Positions 10,833 through 22,797 of a stretch of DNA of 64,000 bases are shown here, piece after piece. The stretch spans positions 14,018,925-14,082,924 of the forward strand of contig JAJEKV010000018.1 of NCBI GenBank assembly GCA_021234155.1, in the 5' to 3' direction. This stretch comes from Isoetes taiwanensis (Eukaryota; Streptophyta; Lycopodiopsida; Isoetales; Isoetaceae). A program made the position numbers and the translations under genes. Under the pieces are notes generated by a model, which was given only the letters and a program-made list of their open reading frames with translations, made no database searches and was not told the DNA's origin. The first letter of the stretch is position 1; each line of letters begins with the position of its first letter.

Positions 10833-13108
10833 GTAGTATGGAGAGCATATAAACAAGAGTTTTTTGGAGAGCTTAGTGGAGATTGGAGACATGAAGGTTT
10901 TTGCAAGAGTTTGCAAAGCAAGAAAGTAGAGGAGACACCGATGAGGCGAAACCTTCGAAATCACGTCATGGACTGCATCAACCATCTTTTTCTTTCAGGT
11001 GGGGTTTTGCTGTGCATTCAATTTGATGTTTCAAATGTTGCCATAGCTAGATTTGCATATGTTCTTGAGCTGAGGAAAAGCTTGGATTTGTATCATGTTA
11101 AAGAATTGTTAAAGGCTAGATACATGAGGCCAGATCTTCTCTTGACTTTTCAAGGAATTATTTATGTGATTGTTGTGATCTACTAGCTGGTTTACAAGAT
11201 AAGTTATGTGCAGAAGGCTAAGCTTAATTTGCAATCATATGGGCATGGCAAAGTAGAAGGTAAATCCAAGTAAAGTGATATAAATCAGGTCGAAATTGCA
11301 TGGAGAAGGCTGATTTGGGCTGAGAAGTGTCGATTTAGAAAGGAAACTCAGAAAAAGCAGGATCGAATTTGGAAGCTGACATGACTGTTGCCGGATTTTA
11401 GATGTCTGTGTCTTTTGTTGTTTATATTTATTTTTTTTGTTGCTTTGTTATATTGTTGTCATAGTATTTCTCAATTGTCTTGTGAGTGTTTAAATAACCA
11501 ATGGATTGATTTGAGATGAAAAATACAGAGCATCCTGCAGGTTATGATTATGGCAAGTATGCCAATTAATGGAAGAATCGGACTTGTTAGAGGAACTGCT
11601 AATAACAATTGCTTGCTAATAATTCTAAAATGGAGTAGAACATGATAGATTGACCTCCAATATGGCTCCTGAGTAGAAGACTTTTCTTGGAACAAGTAAA
11701 TGAGATCCGAGCATGAAGAGCTTGGCAGGCAGCATAATCAAGTAGTAAGAACGTGCATTTTTTTTTTAATGGTTGAATTTACTTTAACCAAGAAAATATG
11801 GAATACAAGGTTAATAATACTAAGGCTAAGGAGTTAATTATATTATTGCCACCTGAAGATGCAGCCTGGGTTTACAATCAGTCGGCAAGACTTACATGCA
11901 GTTGTGGTCTTTAGACTATATGGATTTTTAAGTTGGAAATTCTAGATATTGAGATATGAGAGTAGTTGCATGTTTAAATCCCTTATCTAAGGAAAGTGAG
12001 CTTTCATTATGAATATTTTAAAGTCTTAGTTAAGTATTCTTAATACGAATATATATATTATTAAGGTGGTAATTTAGCCACATTGGATATGGGGATAGTT
12101 CTGCACCGTCCCTATAGCAGTTGTTGAGTAAGCTACATCGACAAGTTGGTTGCTATTGGGTTTTCACTACCGAATTGCTACTTCGACATGTTAAGGTTGT
12201 CCGGTCAACCTTGGCAAGAGAAAGCTCTAGGCACATGTTTAGTAAATGTCTAATGAACACACATGTCATGGTCTTTGCATTGTCTCACTATTGTTCTTGG
12301 TATTTTGTTATGTATTTGGATCCTCCGGGGTCGGACTTCCAGGTTCGGTGGCCTGGGTTGCTCCGGCATGACTCATGTTTCTATGTTCTATGTATTTGCG
12401 CTCTGTGACACCGGGCGTTAGTTCTCCTGGCTGGGATTGCTACGTCAGTCAACTCTTGTGAACTCCCATGGTAAGAGGTCCTACAGTGTCAGACGTGGGC
12501 TGGGAGGGTATGCGCATACGAGGTTCACCCCATCACCCGCTACAGGGCTTGGAATGTAAGCTGGCTGGGCAACATGCTGCTAACAGGGCCTGTATGTAGG
12601 CTGGTTGAGCTATCCATTGTCTCGGAGTTTGTTTATGATGGTTTGGTACTCTGGTTATGTTCCTTGCTCTTGATGTTCATGATGTTTCCTTTAATAGTCT
12701 AGCGTTGCACCATAGGTTCTTGTGTCTTTGAGTCGTTATATTTGTTATCCAAGATTGCAAGATGTTCTATGCATGCAGAGGCAGCTATGGGATCCCCACT
12801 TAGTCATGAGGGCTAACCCCTTTGAGTGCATTGTGCAGTGGATTAGCAAGTAGTGATATAGCCGAGGATCGTGGTTGAGTTCCAGAGGAGAAGCTCTTGT
12901 GAAAAATTGCTCAGCTAGATCTTGTGAATGTAGTGATGATAGTGTTTCTCTGAATATTATCGTATTTGATAATGAATATACTATGGTTGATCTCTGATTA
13001 TTATGAGTTAGAAGATTCAATTCTTCACCAATACTATTAACCTACAATTAGTGCAAGTTTAGACAAGATCCCGAGTTGCCAGGAGGTCAACTCGGCAGGC
13101 TCGTCACA
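10833..13108 (+). repeat. LTR A: 5' LTR of an emptied gypsy element (5' truncated)
   Basis: This segment repeats as 13508-17404, apart from one insertion. Its right end, CTCGTCACA, is followed by AT and then an initiator-Met primer binding site at 13111, which defines it as a 5' LTR on the plus strand. Compared with LTR B it lacks the first ~125 bases, including the TGTAACGATCC start, because it begins inside the chromovirus junction. Small open frames in it (10827-11186, 12121-12408) are duplicated in LTR B with no known domain, so I do not call them genes. Confidence 0.8.
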
Positions 13109-13110
13109 AT

Positions 13111-13122
13111 TGGTATCAGAGC
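13111..13122 (+). promoter_or_regulatory. Primer binding site, initiator-Met type
   Basis: TGGTATCAGAGC lies two bases after the LTR end. This is the standard site complementary to the 3' end of plant initiator tRNA-Met, used by most chromoviruses and copia elements. Confidence 0.85.
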
Positions 13123-13384
13123 AGTGTTGGATCTTGGGGTTTTGACATTGAGTTACAGATTACAGATTGGATCTTTAGCTACTGAGATGGTGGATCATAG
13201 ATCAAGTTGAGGTAAGGCCTCTTCTCGTGTTATGTTCAATAAGATGGATAGGAGTTATACTTCTAAGGTGAAGTTTTGATTTGAGTTAAAGTTGTGCTAT
13301 ATTTGAGACATTTGAATCATAGAATGCTTCAGTAAATCTATAACGACCCACGAGGACATGGGTTAAATTTTAGAAGGAAAGACT
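13123..13384 (+). other. Residual interior of emptied LTR element with polypurine tract
   Basis: Only ~260 bases separate the primer binding site from the next LTR. No gag or pol motif is present. A polypurine run TTTTAGAAGGAAAGAC (about 13369-13384) directly precedes TGTAACGATCC, which marks the 3' LTR start. The coding interior is gone. Confidence 0.7.
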
Positions 13385-13760
13385 GTAACGATCCTGGCCA
13401 CTTGATGGGCCAGTATACGTACTGATGTGCATATATGCATGTTTTACATGCATGCAAGATGGAACATGCATCCAAGATAGAACATGCATGGAAGATGGAA
13501 CATGCATGTAGCATGGAGAGCATATAAGCAAGAGTTTTTTGGAGAGCTTAGTGGAGATTTGAGACGTGAAGATTTTTGCAAGAGTTTGCAAAGCAAGAAA
13601 GTAGAGGAGACACCGATGAGGCGAAACCTTAGAAATCACGTCATGAACTGCATCAACTATCTTTTCCTTTCAGGTGGGGTTTTGCTGTGTATTCAATTTG
13701 AGGTTTTAAATGTTGCCATAGCTAGATTTGCATATGTTCTTGAGCTAAGGAAAAGCTTGG

Positions 13761-14655
13761 ACTTTCAGAATAATGGGATCAATCTGCTCTATCTTTATGG
13801 TAACTTTTACTTATGTTCTATTTGTTTTATTGTGATCAAATTCAAAAGCTACAGGTGATGAAAGCCTCAAATGAATTCTAGTTTTTTTTTCTGGTTTGAA
13901 TTCTAAAATTTTTGTCACCCGGGGGGGGGGGGCATCCCTAAAGCCCCGAAGGGGCCAAAAAAAATTTTTTTGCAACACAAACCATTAACATCCAACATAT
14001 AAAAATTAAATTCCCCAACACATAACAACCAACACATAATAACCATTTCCATTAATAACCAACACATAACTACCATTGACATTAATTAACACAACTATTG
14101 GGTCCAACACATTTAAATTAAAATCCCCCTTAAACCCCCTTTGGTTTGGGTGCATATTCACACGGGGGGTGACGTAGGGCAGCGAGAGCCCTCATAATTG
14201 TATTTTGCATGTACGAAATCAACACCATATAGTATTCCATTTGAAATCTTATAGTATTTTGCGAATCTTCTTATACAGTATAGCATATTTTGTACTTGCA
14301 TACCCCACTAAGGAATAAGGGGTGAATATGCCTATCCAACAGCTCTCGTTGCTCGGAGTCACCCCCCCCCCGTGTGAATATGCACCCAAACCAAAGGGGG
14401 TTTAAGGGGGATTTTAATTTAAATGTGTTGGACCCAATAGTTGTGTTAATTAATGTCAATGGTAGTTATGTGTTGGTTATTAATGGAAATGGTTATTATG
14501 TGTTGGTTGTTATGTGTTGGGGAATTTAATTTTTATATGTTGGATGTTAATGGTTTGTGTTGCAAAAAAAAAATTTTTGGCCCCTTCGGGGCTTTAGGGA
14601 CGCACCCCACCCCGGCCATAAAGATAGAGCAGACTGATCCCATTATTCTGAAAGT
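13761..14655. mobile_element. Foldback-type insertion with nested inverted repeats
   Basis: Two inverted repeats are nested. The outer arms are 40 bases each (13761-13800 and 14616-14655) with one mismatch. The inner arms are about 270 bases each (13921-14191 and 14340-14610), starting near a poly-G run and CCCTAAAGCCCCGAAGGGGC, separated by a ~150-base loop. The left side has 120 extra bases between outer and inner arms, the right side only five. There is no transposase frame. A foldback or MITE-like element, or an inverted duplication caused by template switching, would both fit. Confidence 0.7.
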
Positions 14656-15118
14656 CATAAAGTTTGCAACACCCATACACAAACATTTTTCAACTGGAAT
14701 TTAACAGCAGCCTTTGGCCTCCATGGATTCTTGTGGTGAGAAACCAAAGTGGGAAACTTTTCTGCTTGTTAGCACAAGGATCTAGAAGCCTTGGAATTTG
14801 CTTAATAACTGCCTCAAAATCTAAAAATGCATGGTAATTTTTTGCAAGCTTCATTCGGAATGAGCCATAAAACAATATCCAATAGCGCAATCCTGTATTA
14901 ATCAGCTGGTAGGATGTGTTAGCCTACCAAACCCGGCCGAAAAATTGTTGTTTTAGCATAGATAACTAAACCAAACATATCCATATCATACACTATCAAA
15001 AAGATCTCGGAGAGAGCTTTCCAAGCATAATAAAAATCATCTCAAGCAGAGCTCGGATCAAGCGTTATGATAAGAAATGTGTTGCCGGTGGAAAAGCGCA
15101 CTACATGTGCCCTTCAAG

Positions 15119-15383
15119 CCCTTCATGTGCCCATTATGCACCACACACACAAAAAAAGGGCTTTTGTTGTGAGCCATTGGTTGTTGGGCTAAAATCAATG
15201 GCGCTTCATGTGCCCATTATGCACCACACCCACAAAAAAAGGGCTTTTGTTGTGAGCCATTGGTTGTTGGGCTAAAATCAATGGCCCTTCATGTGCCCAT
15301 TATGCACCACACGCACAAAAAAAGGGCTTTTATTGTGAGCCATTGGTTGTTGACCATTGAAAAAAAAAGGCTAAAATCAATGG
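15119..15383 (+). repeat. 83-bp tandem repeat, three units
   Basis: Units start at 15119, 15202 and 15285 with (C/G)CTTCATGTGCCCATTATG and run through a AAAAAAAGGGCTTTT core and GAGCCATTGGTTGTTG. The third unit has an extra ~16 bases (ACCATTGAAAAAAAAA). A second, shorter repeat (CATCTAGTGAAAA) follows at 15420-15470. Both sit inside the insertion that splits LTR B. Confidence 0.85.
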
Positions 15384-17404
15384 CTCAGAAATGGTGCACT
15401 CTAGATGTACACATTAGTACATCTAGTGAAAAGCGTACATCTAGTGAAAACCTTAGTGAAAAGCGTACAAAAACACAAAGAAAACCCCCTGTTATTATGC
15501 TACATATTAAAGGCTAGATACATGAGGCCAGATCTTCTCTTGACTTTTCAAGGAATTATTTATGTGATTGTTGTGATCTACTAGCTGGTTTGCAAGATAA
15601 GATTATGTGCAGAAGGCTAAGCTTAATTTGCAATTGTATGGGCATGACAAAGTAGAAGGTAAATCCAAGTATAAGTGATATAAATCAGGTCGAAATTGCA
15701 TGGAGAAGGCTGATTTGGGCCTGAGAAGTGTCAATTTAGCATGGAAAACTCAGAAAAAGCAGGATCGAATTTGGAAGCTGCCACGGTTGTTGCCGGATTT
15801 TAGATGTCTGTGTCTTTTGTTGTTTATATTTATTTTTTTTGTTGCTTTGTTATATTGTTGTCATAGTATTTCTCAATTGTCTTGTGAGTGCTTAAATAAC
15901 CAATGGATTAATTTGAGATGAAAAATGCAAAGCATCCTGCAGGTTATGATTGTGGCAAGTATGCCAATTAATGGAAGAATCGGACTTGTTAGAGGAACTG
16001 CTAATAACAATTGCTTGCTAATAATTCTAAAATGGAGTAGAATATGATAGATTGACCTTCAATTTGGCTCCTGAGTAGAAGACTTTGCTTGGAAGAAGTA
16101 AAGGAGATCCGAGCATGAAGAGCTTGGCAGACAGCATAATCAAGTAGTAAGAACATGCAAATTTTTTTTTAATGGTTGAATTTACTTTAACTAAGAAAAT
16201 ATAGAATACAAGGTTAATAATACTAAGGCTAAGGAGTTAATTATATTATTGCCACCTGAAGATGCAGCCTGAGTTTACAATCAATCGGCAAGACTTACAT
16301 GCAGTTGTGGTCTTTAGACTATATGGATTTTCAAGTTGGAAATTCTAGATATTGAGATATGAGAGTAGTTGCATGTTTAAATCCCTTATCTAAGGAAAGT
16401 GAGCTTTCATTATGAATATTTTAAAGTCTTAGTTAAGTATTCTTAATACGAATATATATATTATATTAAGGTGGTAATTTAGCCACATTGGATATAGGGA
16501 TAGTTCTGCACTGATCCTATAGCAGTTGTTTGAGTAAGCTACATCGACAAGTTGGTTGCTATTGGGTTTTCATTACCGAATTGCTACTTCGAAGGTTGTA
16601 CGGTCAACCTTGGCAAGAGAAAGCTCTAGGCACATGTTTAATAAATGTCTAATGAACACACATGTCATGGTCTTTGCATTGTCTCACTGTTGTTCTTGGT
16701 ATTTTGTTATATATTTGGATCCTCCGGGGTCGGACTTCCAGGTTCGGTGGCCTGGGTTGCTCCGGCATGACTCATGTTTCTATGTTCTATGTATTTGCGC
16801 TCTGTGACACCGGGCGTTAGTTCTCCTGGCTGGGATTGCTACGTCAGTCAACTCTTGTGAACTCCCATGGCAAGAGGTCCTTCAGTGCCAAACGTGGGCT
16901 GGGAGGATATGCACATACGAGGTTCACCCCACCACCCGCTACAGGGCTTGGAATGTAAGCTGGCTGGGCAACATGCTGCTAACAGAGTCTGTATGTAGGC
17001 TGGCTGAGCTACCCATTGTCCCGGAGTTTGTTTATGATGGTTTGGTACTCTGGTTATGTTCCTTGCTCTTGATGTTCATGATGTTTCCTTTAATAGTCTA
17101 GCGTTGCACCATAGGTTCTTGTGTCTTTGAGTCATTATATTTGTTATCCAAGATTGCAAGATGTTCTATGCATGCAGAGGCAGCTATGGGATCCCCACTT
17201 AGTCACAAGGACTAACCCCTTTGAGTGCATTGTGCAGTGGTATAGCCGGGGACGTGGTTGAGTTCCAGAGGAGAAGCTCTTGTGAAAAATTGCTCAGCTA
17301 GATCTTGTGAATGTAGTGATGATAGTGTTTCTCTGAATATTATCGTATTTGATAATGAATATACTATGGTTGATCTCTGATTATTATGAGTTAGAAGATT
17401 CAAT

Positions 17405-18240
17405 TACACAAATATTGAACTTACAACTTAGCGTAAACAAATAGTATTTTAATAAACTAACACTTTACATACTAACACTTTACACTTTAAATATGATATT
17501 TCTTTCTTTCCTTTTACTTGAAAGCTATTTTTTTTTTCAAGATGGATCACACCAAGCGAATAATACATATGCAAAAAAAAGGGACACACTAAATTCGCAT
17601 GGTGTGATCCACTTTCTTATTTGTTGTCAAGTTAAAATTAAACACAAGTACTCATTCCTATTTGTATCTAAAATGCTTTACCACTCTTAAGTACATAAGT
17701 CATTATCCCTTTTCAAAGAGCATATTATTTTTCAAGAAGGATCACACCAAGCGAATAGTACATATGCAACAAAAATGGAACACACTAAATTCGCATCGTG
17801 TGATCCACTTTCTTATTTGTTGTCAAATTAAAATTAAACACAAGTACCCATTCTCATTAAATGCTTTACCACCCTAAGTGCATAAAGTTATTAGTCTTTT
17901 TCAAAGAGCATATATCTTTTTTTAAGAAGGATCACATCAAGCATCCTATTTGCATCTAAAATACTTTACCAACTCTAGTAGTACATAAAGTTATTAGCCT
18001 TTTTCAATTTCGCAAACACTTTATCAATAAATGAGCACGTCACATATCCACACTTAACTTCAAATAAGACACATATATATTTCTTTTATTAAAAGATAAT
18101 CAAAGTAATTTTACTATAGGAAGTCATCTTTTTCCAAAAAGATCACACCAAGCGAATTTTGTATAAGCTAAAAGGTTGGAATATACTAAATTCGCATGGT
18201 GTGATCCACTTTCTTGTTTGTTGTCAATAGATAATAACAC
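17405..18240 (+). repeat. ~200-bp tandem array; each unit carries a hairpin
   Basis: Four diverged units start a hairpin arm at 17544, 17739, about 17939 and 18141. The left arm GGATCACACCAAGCGAAT pairs with ATTCGCATGGTGTGATCC about 30 bases downstream. The third unit keeps only the left arm. Between hairpins the units share TTTGTTGTCAA, an AAATTAAACACAAGTAC segment, a GCTTTACCA segment and TTTTTCAAAGAGCATAT. The unit looks like a satellite or an amplified small palindromic element. No coding capacity. Confidence 0.75.
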
Positions 18241-18903
18241 CAAGTCCCTCATCAATAGTCTCCCATTTGCATATAAAATATGTATCATTCCAAGTTATAT
18301 TATGTTTTATGAACTAAACTTTTTCAAAGAGGGTCCCAAAGCAAAATACAAACACTTAATCAATAAGCCAACACTTTACCAACAACCAAAGCTTTATTAA
18401 ATAAAGATTGGTATAATATTTTATCAAACCTAACAATGTTTCCATATGTGACACTTTGAGTTAACTGATCCAAAGGCTCATGAAAGCGACATTTTATACA
18501 ATATATCTTTGGAGCTTTTGTGTCGTGGCATTAGTAAACACCTCTAATGGAGCAAGTATTTTGTAACTCATTTTTTCAACAACCCTGGATGCACGTCTTA
18601 TCAAACATTTCTTCATTGCAAGGACACCATTCTCATAAGGCTTACACAATTCGCTTAAAAGAGGTCATGGGACGACTTTCAAGCTCGGCTCCCACAACTT
18701 TACAACGTAAAACTAGATGCCCATTGCCCTGAATGTATATCTTGGAAAAGCATGTCTCTTATGTCCATATGTTAGACAACAACGATGCTAGTAATACTTT
18801 TCCCTAGTCTCAAATCCCCGACATCTGATAAATATAGCCTAAAGAAAAATATTTGATTCAGTGAGTGAATATAAATCAAGAAGAGGGAAGAAAAAAGAAG
18901 CAA
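18241..18903. other. AT-rich spacer after the hairpin array
   Basis: This stretch has no gene and no clear repeat beyond weak similarity to the spacer parts of the preceding array (CACTTTACCAACAACC, CAAACACTTAATCAATAA). Confidence 0.4.
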
Positions 18904-18971
18904 GGATCACATGACGCGAAATCTCACTACACATTTACAAAGTGCATATGCATTTTCGCATGGTGTGATCC
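18904..18971. repeat. Isolated copy of the GGATCAC hairpin
   Basis: GGATCACATGACGCGAAAT at the left pairs with ATTTTCGCATGGTGTGATCC at the right. It is the same hairpin as in the array at 17544-18207 but 760 bases away, with changes in the left arm. Confidence 0.65.
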
Positions 18972-19759
18972 ATGTATTATTGAGGGTGCAAATTTGCAAA
19001 TATCCTCCTCTTGAAATCCCTTCCCCCCCTCCCTTCCCTTTTTTTTTTTGCAATATGCTATCCATAGCATTTATTTTGAACCCTATATCTCTACCTATTC
19101 ATTGCGTATGAATGTCGCTCCGGCGGTGTAACTCCATAGTCACCCTTCGTTAAGGATAGCATTCTCACCCACGAGCCTATGGATAGATATCCTTCCACCG
19201 TCAGATCGATCGGTCGTTGAATTGTAAACATGGCATGTAACGTACGTTTGCTTGTCCGCACATCGCCTCGCCGTTGTTGCTTAACTCTATGCTCGCCCCG
19301 CAAAAACACAGACACTATTGGAGACTTGGATTCCAAATGAAGAGCGAAGGCGGAGAGGATGCACGTAGCGGCGCTAATGTGAACAATGGAAATCTTGGTG
19401 CCAAAATTTGATAAGGTGGTTGGTGCATGTGGGCATGTGCACAGTCGGCGGGAAAAGTAGCCATTATTTTGGTCCGCGATACGATTTTCAAAAAATGCGG
19501 GCCATTAATGTGGTTGCAATGAATGCACAAACATGTCCTATGAAATTTCGCCATGTGGATGCCAAGTAAGCCTGCTCCTCTTTCTACTTGCCAACTAATA
19601 CTGACTTTGGAAAAAAATGCGCAAACATCATTGGTCGCGAGAAACATGACGTGGAATTCTGGCATCCAAGATATGGGCCATTTTCAGACCCCAAATCCGC
19701 CCTAATGGCCACCGAAAAACCCTACGGGGAGTAATGTGCCCCACGGTGAATTAGGGGAC
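18972..19759. other. No gene seen
   Basis: Open frames here (such as 19315-19665 minus) show no recognised domain. I found no repeat boundary or RNA gene. Confidence 0.4.
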
Positions 19760-20505
19760 GTAATAAACGCTTGGTTCAAATTACGACACGTGGCATTCTT
19801 AGGAATTGTTGCTCTGGCTATGGCAGAGTTTTCTGCGGAGCCATGGCGGAGCTTCTGCCTTGCATTCTGCATCTGTGCATTTCGAAGCATCTGCACTAAA
19901 AAGTCGAGCATTTGCTTGCCGCTTGCTTATTTGCTTGCACATTTTTGTAGTGTTGTCGATGAAGTGGAAGGAAAGAAGCAGCCAAGTTGCGCCAACGATT
20001 AAATCAGAGCTATGGTGATCGAAAACAGAGTTTTGGGGATCTTTTTGGAAGAACCAGAGCTATGTCAGAAGCAGAGTTATGTAGAACGGCCTACTCCAAA
20101 GCCGATAATGTCTGCGAGAACTATACCTACCTCCCTAAGCATTACTGTCGGATTTTTACCACAAAATAACAAGTAATAAGCAAAGCTATGTTGGATTCTG
20201 AGATGCCGGACACATGCAAAAACAGCGTTATGGCAGAAGCAGAGCTCTGTCGGATTCCGAGATGCCGGATTTTGTAGAAACAGAGCTATGGGATTATTAG
20301 CCTTGCATTTGAGATCGAATAGGGCAGAACAGAGGAATAGGGCAAACAGAGAATAGCGATAGCGGCGCTGCTCTGCAAGTGGCGGAGACATTTCGTGAAT
20401 AGGGCAGAATAGTGGTAGTGGCGCTGCTCTGCAAATGGCGGAGGAGACATCTTGTGATATAATTTAGGCCAAAATTTACAGTAATCTGAACCAAGCGTTT
20501 ATTAC
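19760..20505. mobile_element. 746-bp element with 25-bp terminal inverted repeats
   Basis: The left end GTAATAAACGCTTGGTTC (19760-19784 in full) and right end 20481-20505 are inverted copies with 24 of 25 bases matching. If the true ends are ATAAACGC/GCGTTTAT, they are flanked by TA on both sides; TAA/TTA is also possible. The interior has no transposase frame and is full of CAGAGCTATG-like motifs. It is a candidate MITE or other non-autonomous TIR element of Tc1/mariner or PIF/Harbinger type. Confidence 0.65.
20005..20290 (+). repeat. Repeated CAGAGCTATG-like 10-mer
   Basis: CAGAGCTATG or near variants occur at 20005, 20055, 20072, 20181, 20223, 20240 and 20281, often near TGCCGGA or TCGGATTC. 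Spacing is irregular. They lie inside the TIR element at 19760-20505. Confidence 0.7.
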
Positions 20506-21600
20506 AATAATATAAATACACCCTTTTTTTCCACCAAAAAGGTCGAACCTTTTTTGCCTCAATTTTTGGTGCCCATCAGGCTTTAGCGACACATCAGCCT
20601 CAGGCAATCTGCATCCGCTCATCATGCCATATGTATGTTTCATATTTATGCTATTGCAGATACGAATTTCTGCATCAATTTTCGCCGGCGGCGACCTGGA
20701 AGGTAGAACGGCAACATTGATTATAAAAATGGCTTATACGAAGCATAATCGATTTGGTCTTTGGCACCTATTCATGTAGTAGGATCGGTTCTTCCATCAT
20801 CACTATTTCTTGATATGGCTAAGAACACACTGTTAAGGCTTATATATCAGTAGAAGAAGAAGATTGCATTGGAAGAAAAAACAATCAAGACAGGGATAAA
20901 GAAAGGGATAAGCTCTATGAAGAGCTCTTTGGAGCAAAAGAAAAATCAGATGATGAGACAGCTTTGAGAAACTAAATGTGCTTGAATACTTTGGAGCATA
21001 TATGTTGCTTTGAATTGAGTACACATTAGGAAAGGACATCAATTGGGATGGTGTATTTGAGACATGGTCTAGTACTCGTCATAGAAGAGGTTGAAAACCA
21101 AATTTTTGAAGATGGTTTGCATTAAAAAACCAAATTTTGTAAGTAGGTTTGCAGTATATAACCAACATTATTTTGAATTTTGATCCCTGCATAAACATCT
21201 CGATACGCACTCTTCACCACCGATGGATGTACATCACAAGTGATTTCAGTCATAGAAGAGTTTTGTAGTGGATCGGCAACTTCAACTTTCTAAAGATAAC
21301 AAAGAACTGCTCCCCTGCTGCAGACTTCTCAGCCTCAAGACGCACACATTTCGTGGCTTTGTCTTAGCTATTTATAGATGTCTACAATTTATTGTTATAA
21401 TTCAATCTTGTCTCTCACATATGAAGCTATAAAATACGACTTCAAAAATAGGGTTGACACTAGAAAAAAGCAATTTTATAGCTAATTCAAACCTTAACCT
21501 ACAAGCTTACTGATCTAAGGATACCAACATTGATTCAAGCCCTGTGATAGGGCACAACACGCAGCTGCGAACTTCATAACCAGTTTTTTACTTCGGTCCG
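20506..21600. other. Intergenic, no gene seen
   Basis: No domain, LTR end or tandem repeat was recognised. Small frames are short and without motifs. Confidence 0.4.
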
Positions 21601-21633
21601 ATGAAAGCATGCATCTTTGAGTCCCGGATGCGC

Positions 21634-21745
21634 GATAATCCAAGTTGGGATCTGCTTAGGAGCTGATAGTCCAGGCTAGGAGATGATAATCCAGCTCAGG
21701 AAGATAGGAAGATCCGATAATCCAGCTGCGGGTGTCGATAATCCA
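21634..21745 (+). repeat. Cluster of five GATAATCCA motifs
   Basis: GATAATCCA (once GATAGTCCA) occurs at 21634, 21665, 21685, 21716 and 21737, with AGCT or AAG following. It is a short degenerate repeat of unknown meaning. Confidence 0.6.
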
Positions 21746-22179
21746 AAGGAAGTTTGGCCTACCGGTTAGAGGGGATAAAACCCCATGCTTGCCCCTTACA
21801 GCAAATAAACAGGAAATAGGGGTGTTCGTTTATTTGTTGCACGGGACAAGCAAGGGTGTCTATCCCATTCATATCAGGCAGATTGCATCTGCTATCATGG
21901 ACAATCATTTTTCGCGCATTGGCAACATCTGATAAGTTGGTCTCAAATTTACAATAGTAGTGGAAAACCACACTTGTTACTTAGTTTAGCCAAGATCGTG
22001 GCTAGTATTTAACCATTCAGAAAACTACATTGTTACTTAGTTTAAACAAAATTGCGGCTAGGATTTAACCATTTTGGAATCCCTACGGAAAATTTTGATG
22101 ATACTTATATTTGATATCTTATCAATTTAATGTGCATATTAGGATTTCCTTAGTCCTCACATAGCATCTAGGCCATCCA

Positions 22180-22400
22180 TCCTAGATGGACAATCCAAGA
22201 TTAACATATATATAAAAACCCCAAATCTACTTAAGATATTTTAGTTTGTACATGGCATCTAGGCCATCGACCTAAACCTGAAAATTCATCTAGACCACCC
22301 ACCTAAACCTTAAGATTTAGATGGACAATCTAAGGTTAACCTCTATGTTAAAACCCCAAATCTTCTTGGACCTAGGATCTGAAGGGACAAGCCCATAAGA
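22180..22400 (+). repeat. Imperfect duplication around CATCTAGGCCATC
   Basis: CATCTAGGCCATC and similar strings precede GATGGACAATC(C/T)AAG and AAAACCCCAAATCT twice within about 200 bases. The copies are diverged and the borders are unclear. Confidence 0.45.
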
Positions 22401-22614
22401 ACTCCCAAAATTTAGGAACCTTCTCGAGATCCATTCTTGCAATCCCTAGCTCATCATTGTTATCATAGATTTTATCCTCCCCAAGCTAATATACCATACG
22501 ATCTCATACAGCAAGATCGAAATCAATCTAGACCTTACGATCGCGTATGTATAAACCTCCTCATATCATAAGATATTGAAATCAATTTGAACCTTAGGTT
22601 GGATTATATAGGAA

Positions 22615-22797
22615 CGCCCTTGCACTATAGGATATATCCAAATTAACATTACTTGTAAAACGTAAATCTTAGAATGAACGCTTTGTACAAACGCCCTTGC
22701 CCCATAGGATATATCCAAATTAACATCAATGTAAAACGTAAAATCTCGTGAACGCTTTGTACAAACGCCCTTGCCCCATAGGATATATCCAAATTAA
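22615..22797 (+). repeat. ~75-bp tandem repeat, two and a half units
   Basis: CGCCCTTGC followed by ATAGGATATATCCAAATTAA starts at 22615, 22692 and 22766. The units continue with TGTAAAACGTAAA and GAACGCTTTGTACAAA. The last unit is truncated. Confidence 0.85.

Larger units (their letters stand above)
13385..17404 (+). repeat. LTR B: 3' LTR split by a 1.74 kb insertion and 3' truncated
   Basis: It starts TGTAACGATCCTGGCC after a polypurine tract. The unique first part (13385-13507) carries repeats of ACATGCAT. From 13508 it parallels LTR A, with an insertion at about 13761-15504 that replaced some 25 bases. After 15505 the match resumes and runs to GAAGATTCAATT at 17404, where the last ~85 bases of LTR A are missing and a tandem array starts. 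Without the insertion, a full LTR would be about 2.4 kb. Confidence 0.78.

Noticed and set aside
10827-11186. 119-codon plus frame, with a partial second copy at 13484-13858
   Set aside because: It lies within LTRs A and B, has no known domain, and starts across the chromovirus junction. It is LTR sequence, not a gene.
12121-12408. 95-codon frame repeated at 16556-16807
   Set aside because: Its duplication comes from the LTR pair; no motif supports a protein.
17544-18207. Repeated hairpins at near-regular spacing, resembling a CRISPR array
   Set aside because: Units are ~200 bases and diverged, spacers are related to each other, and the host is a plant nucleus.
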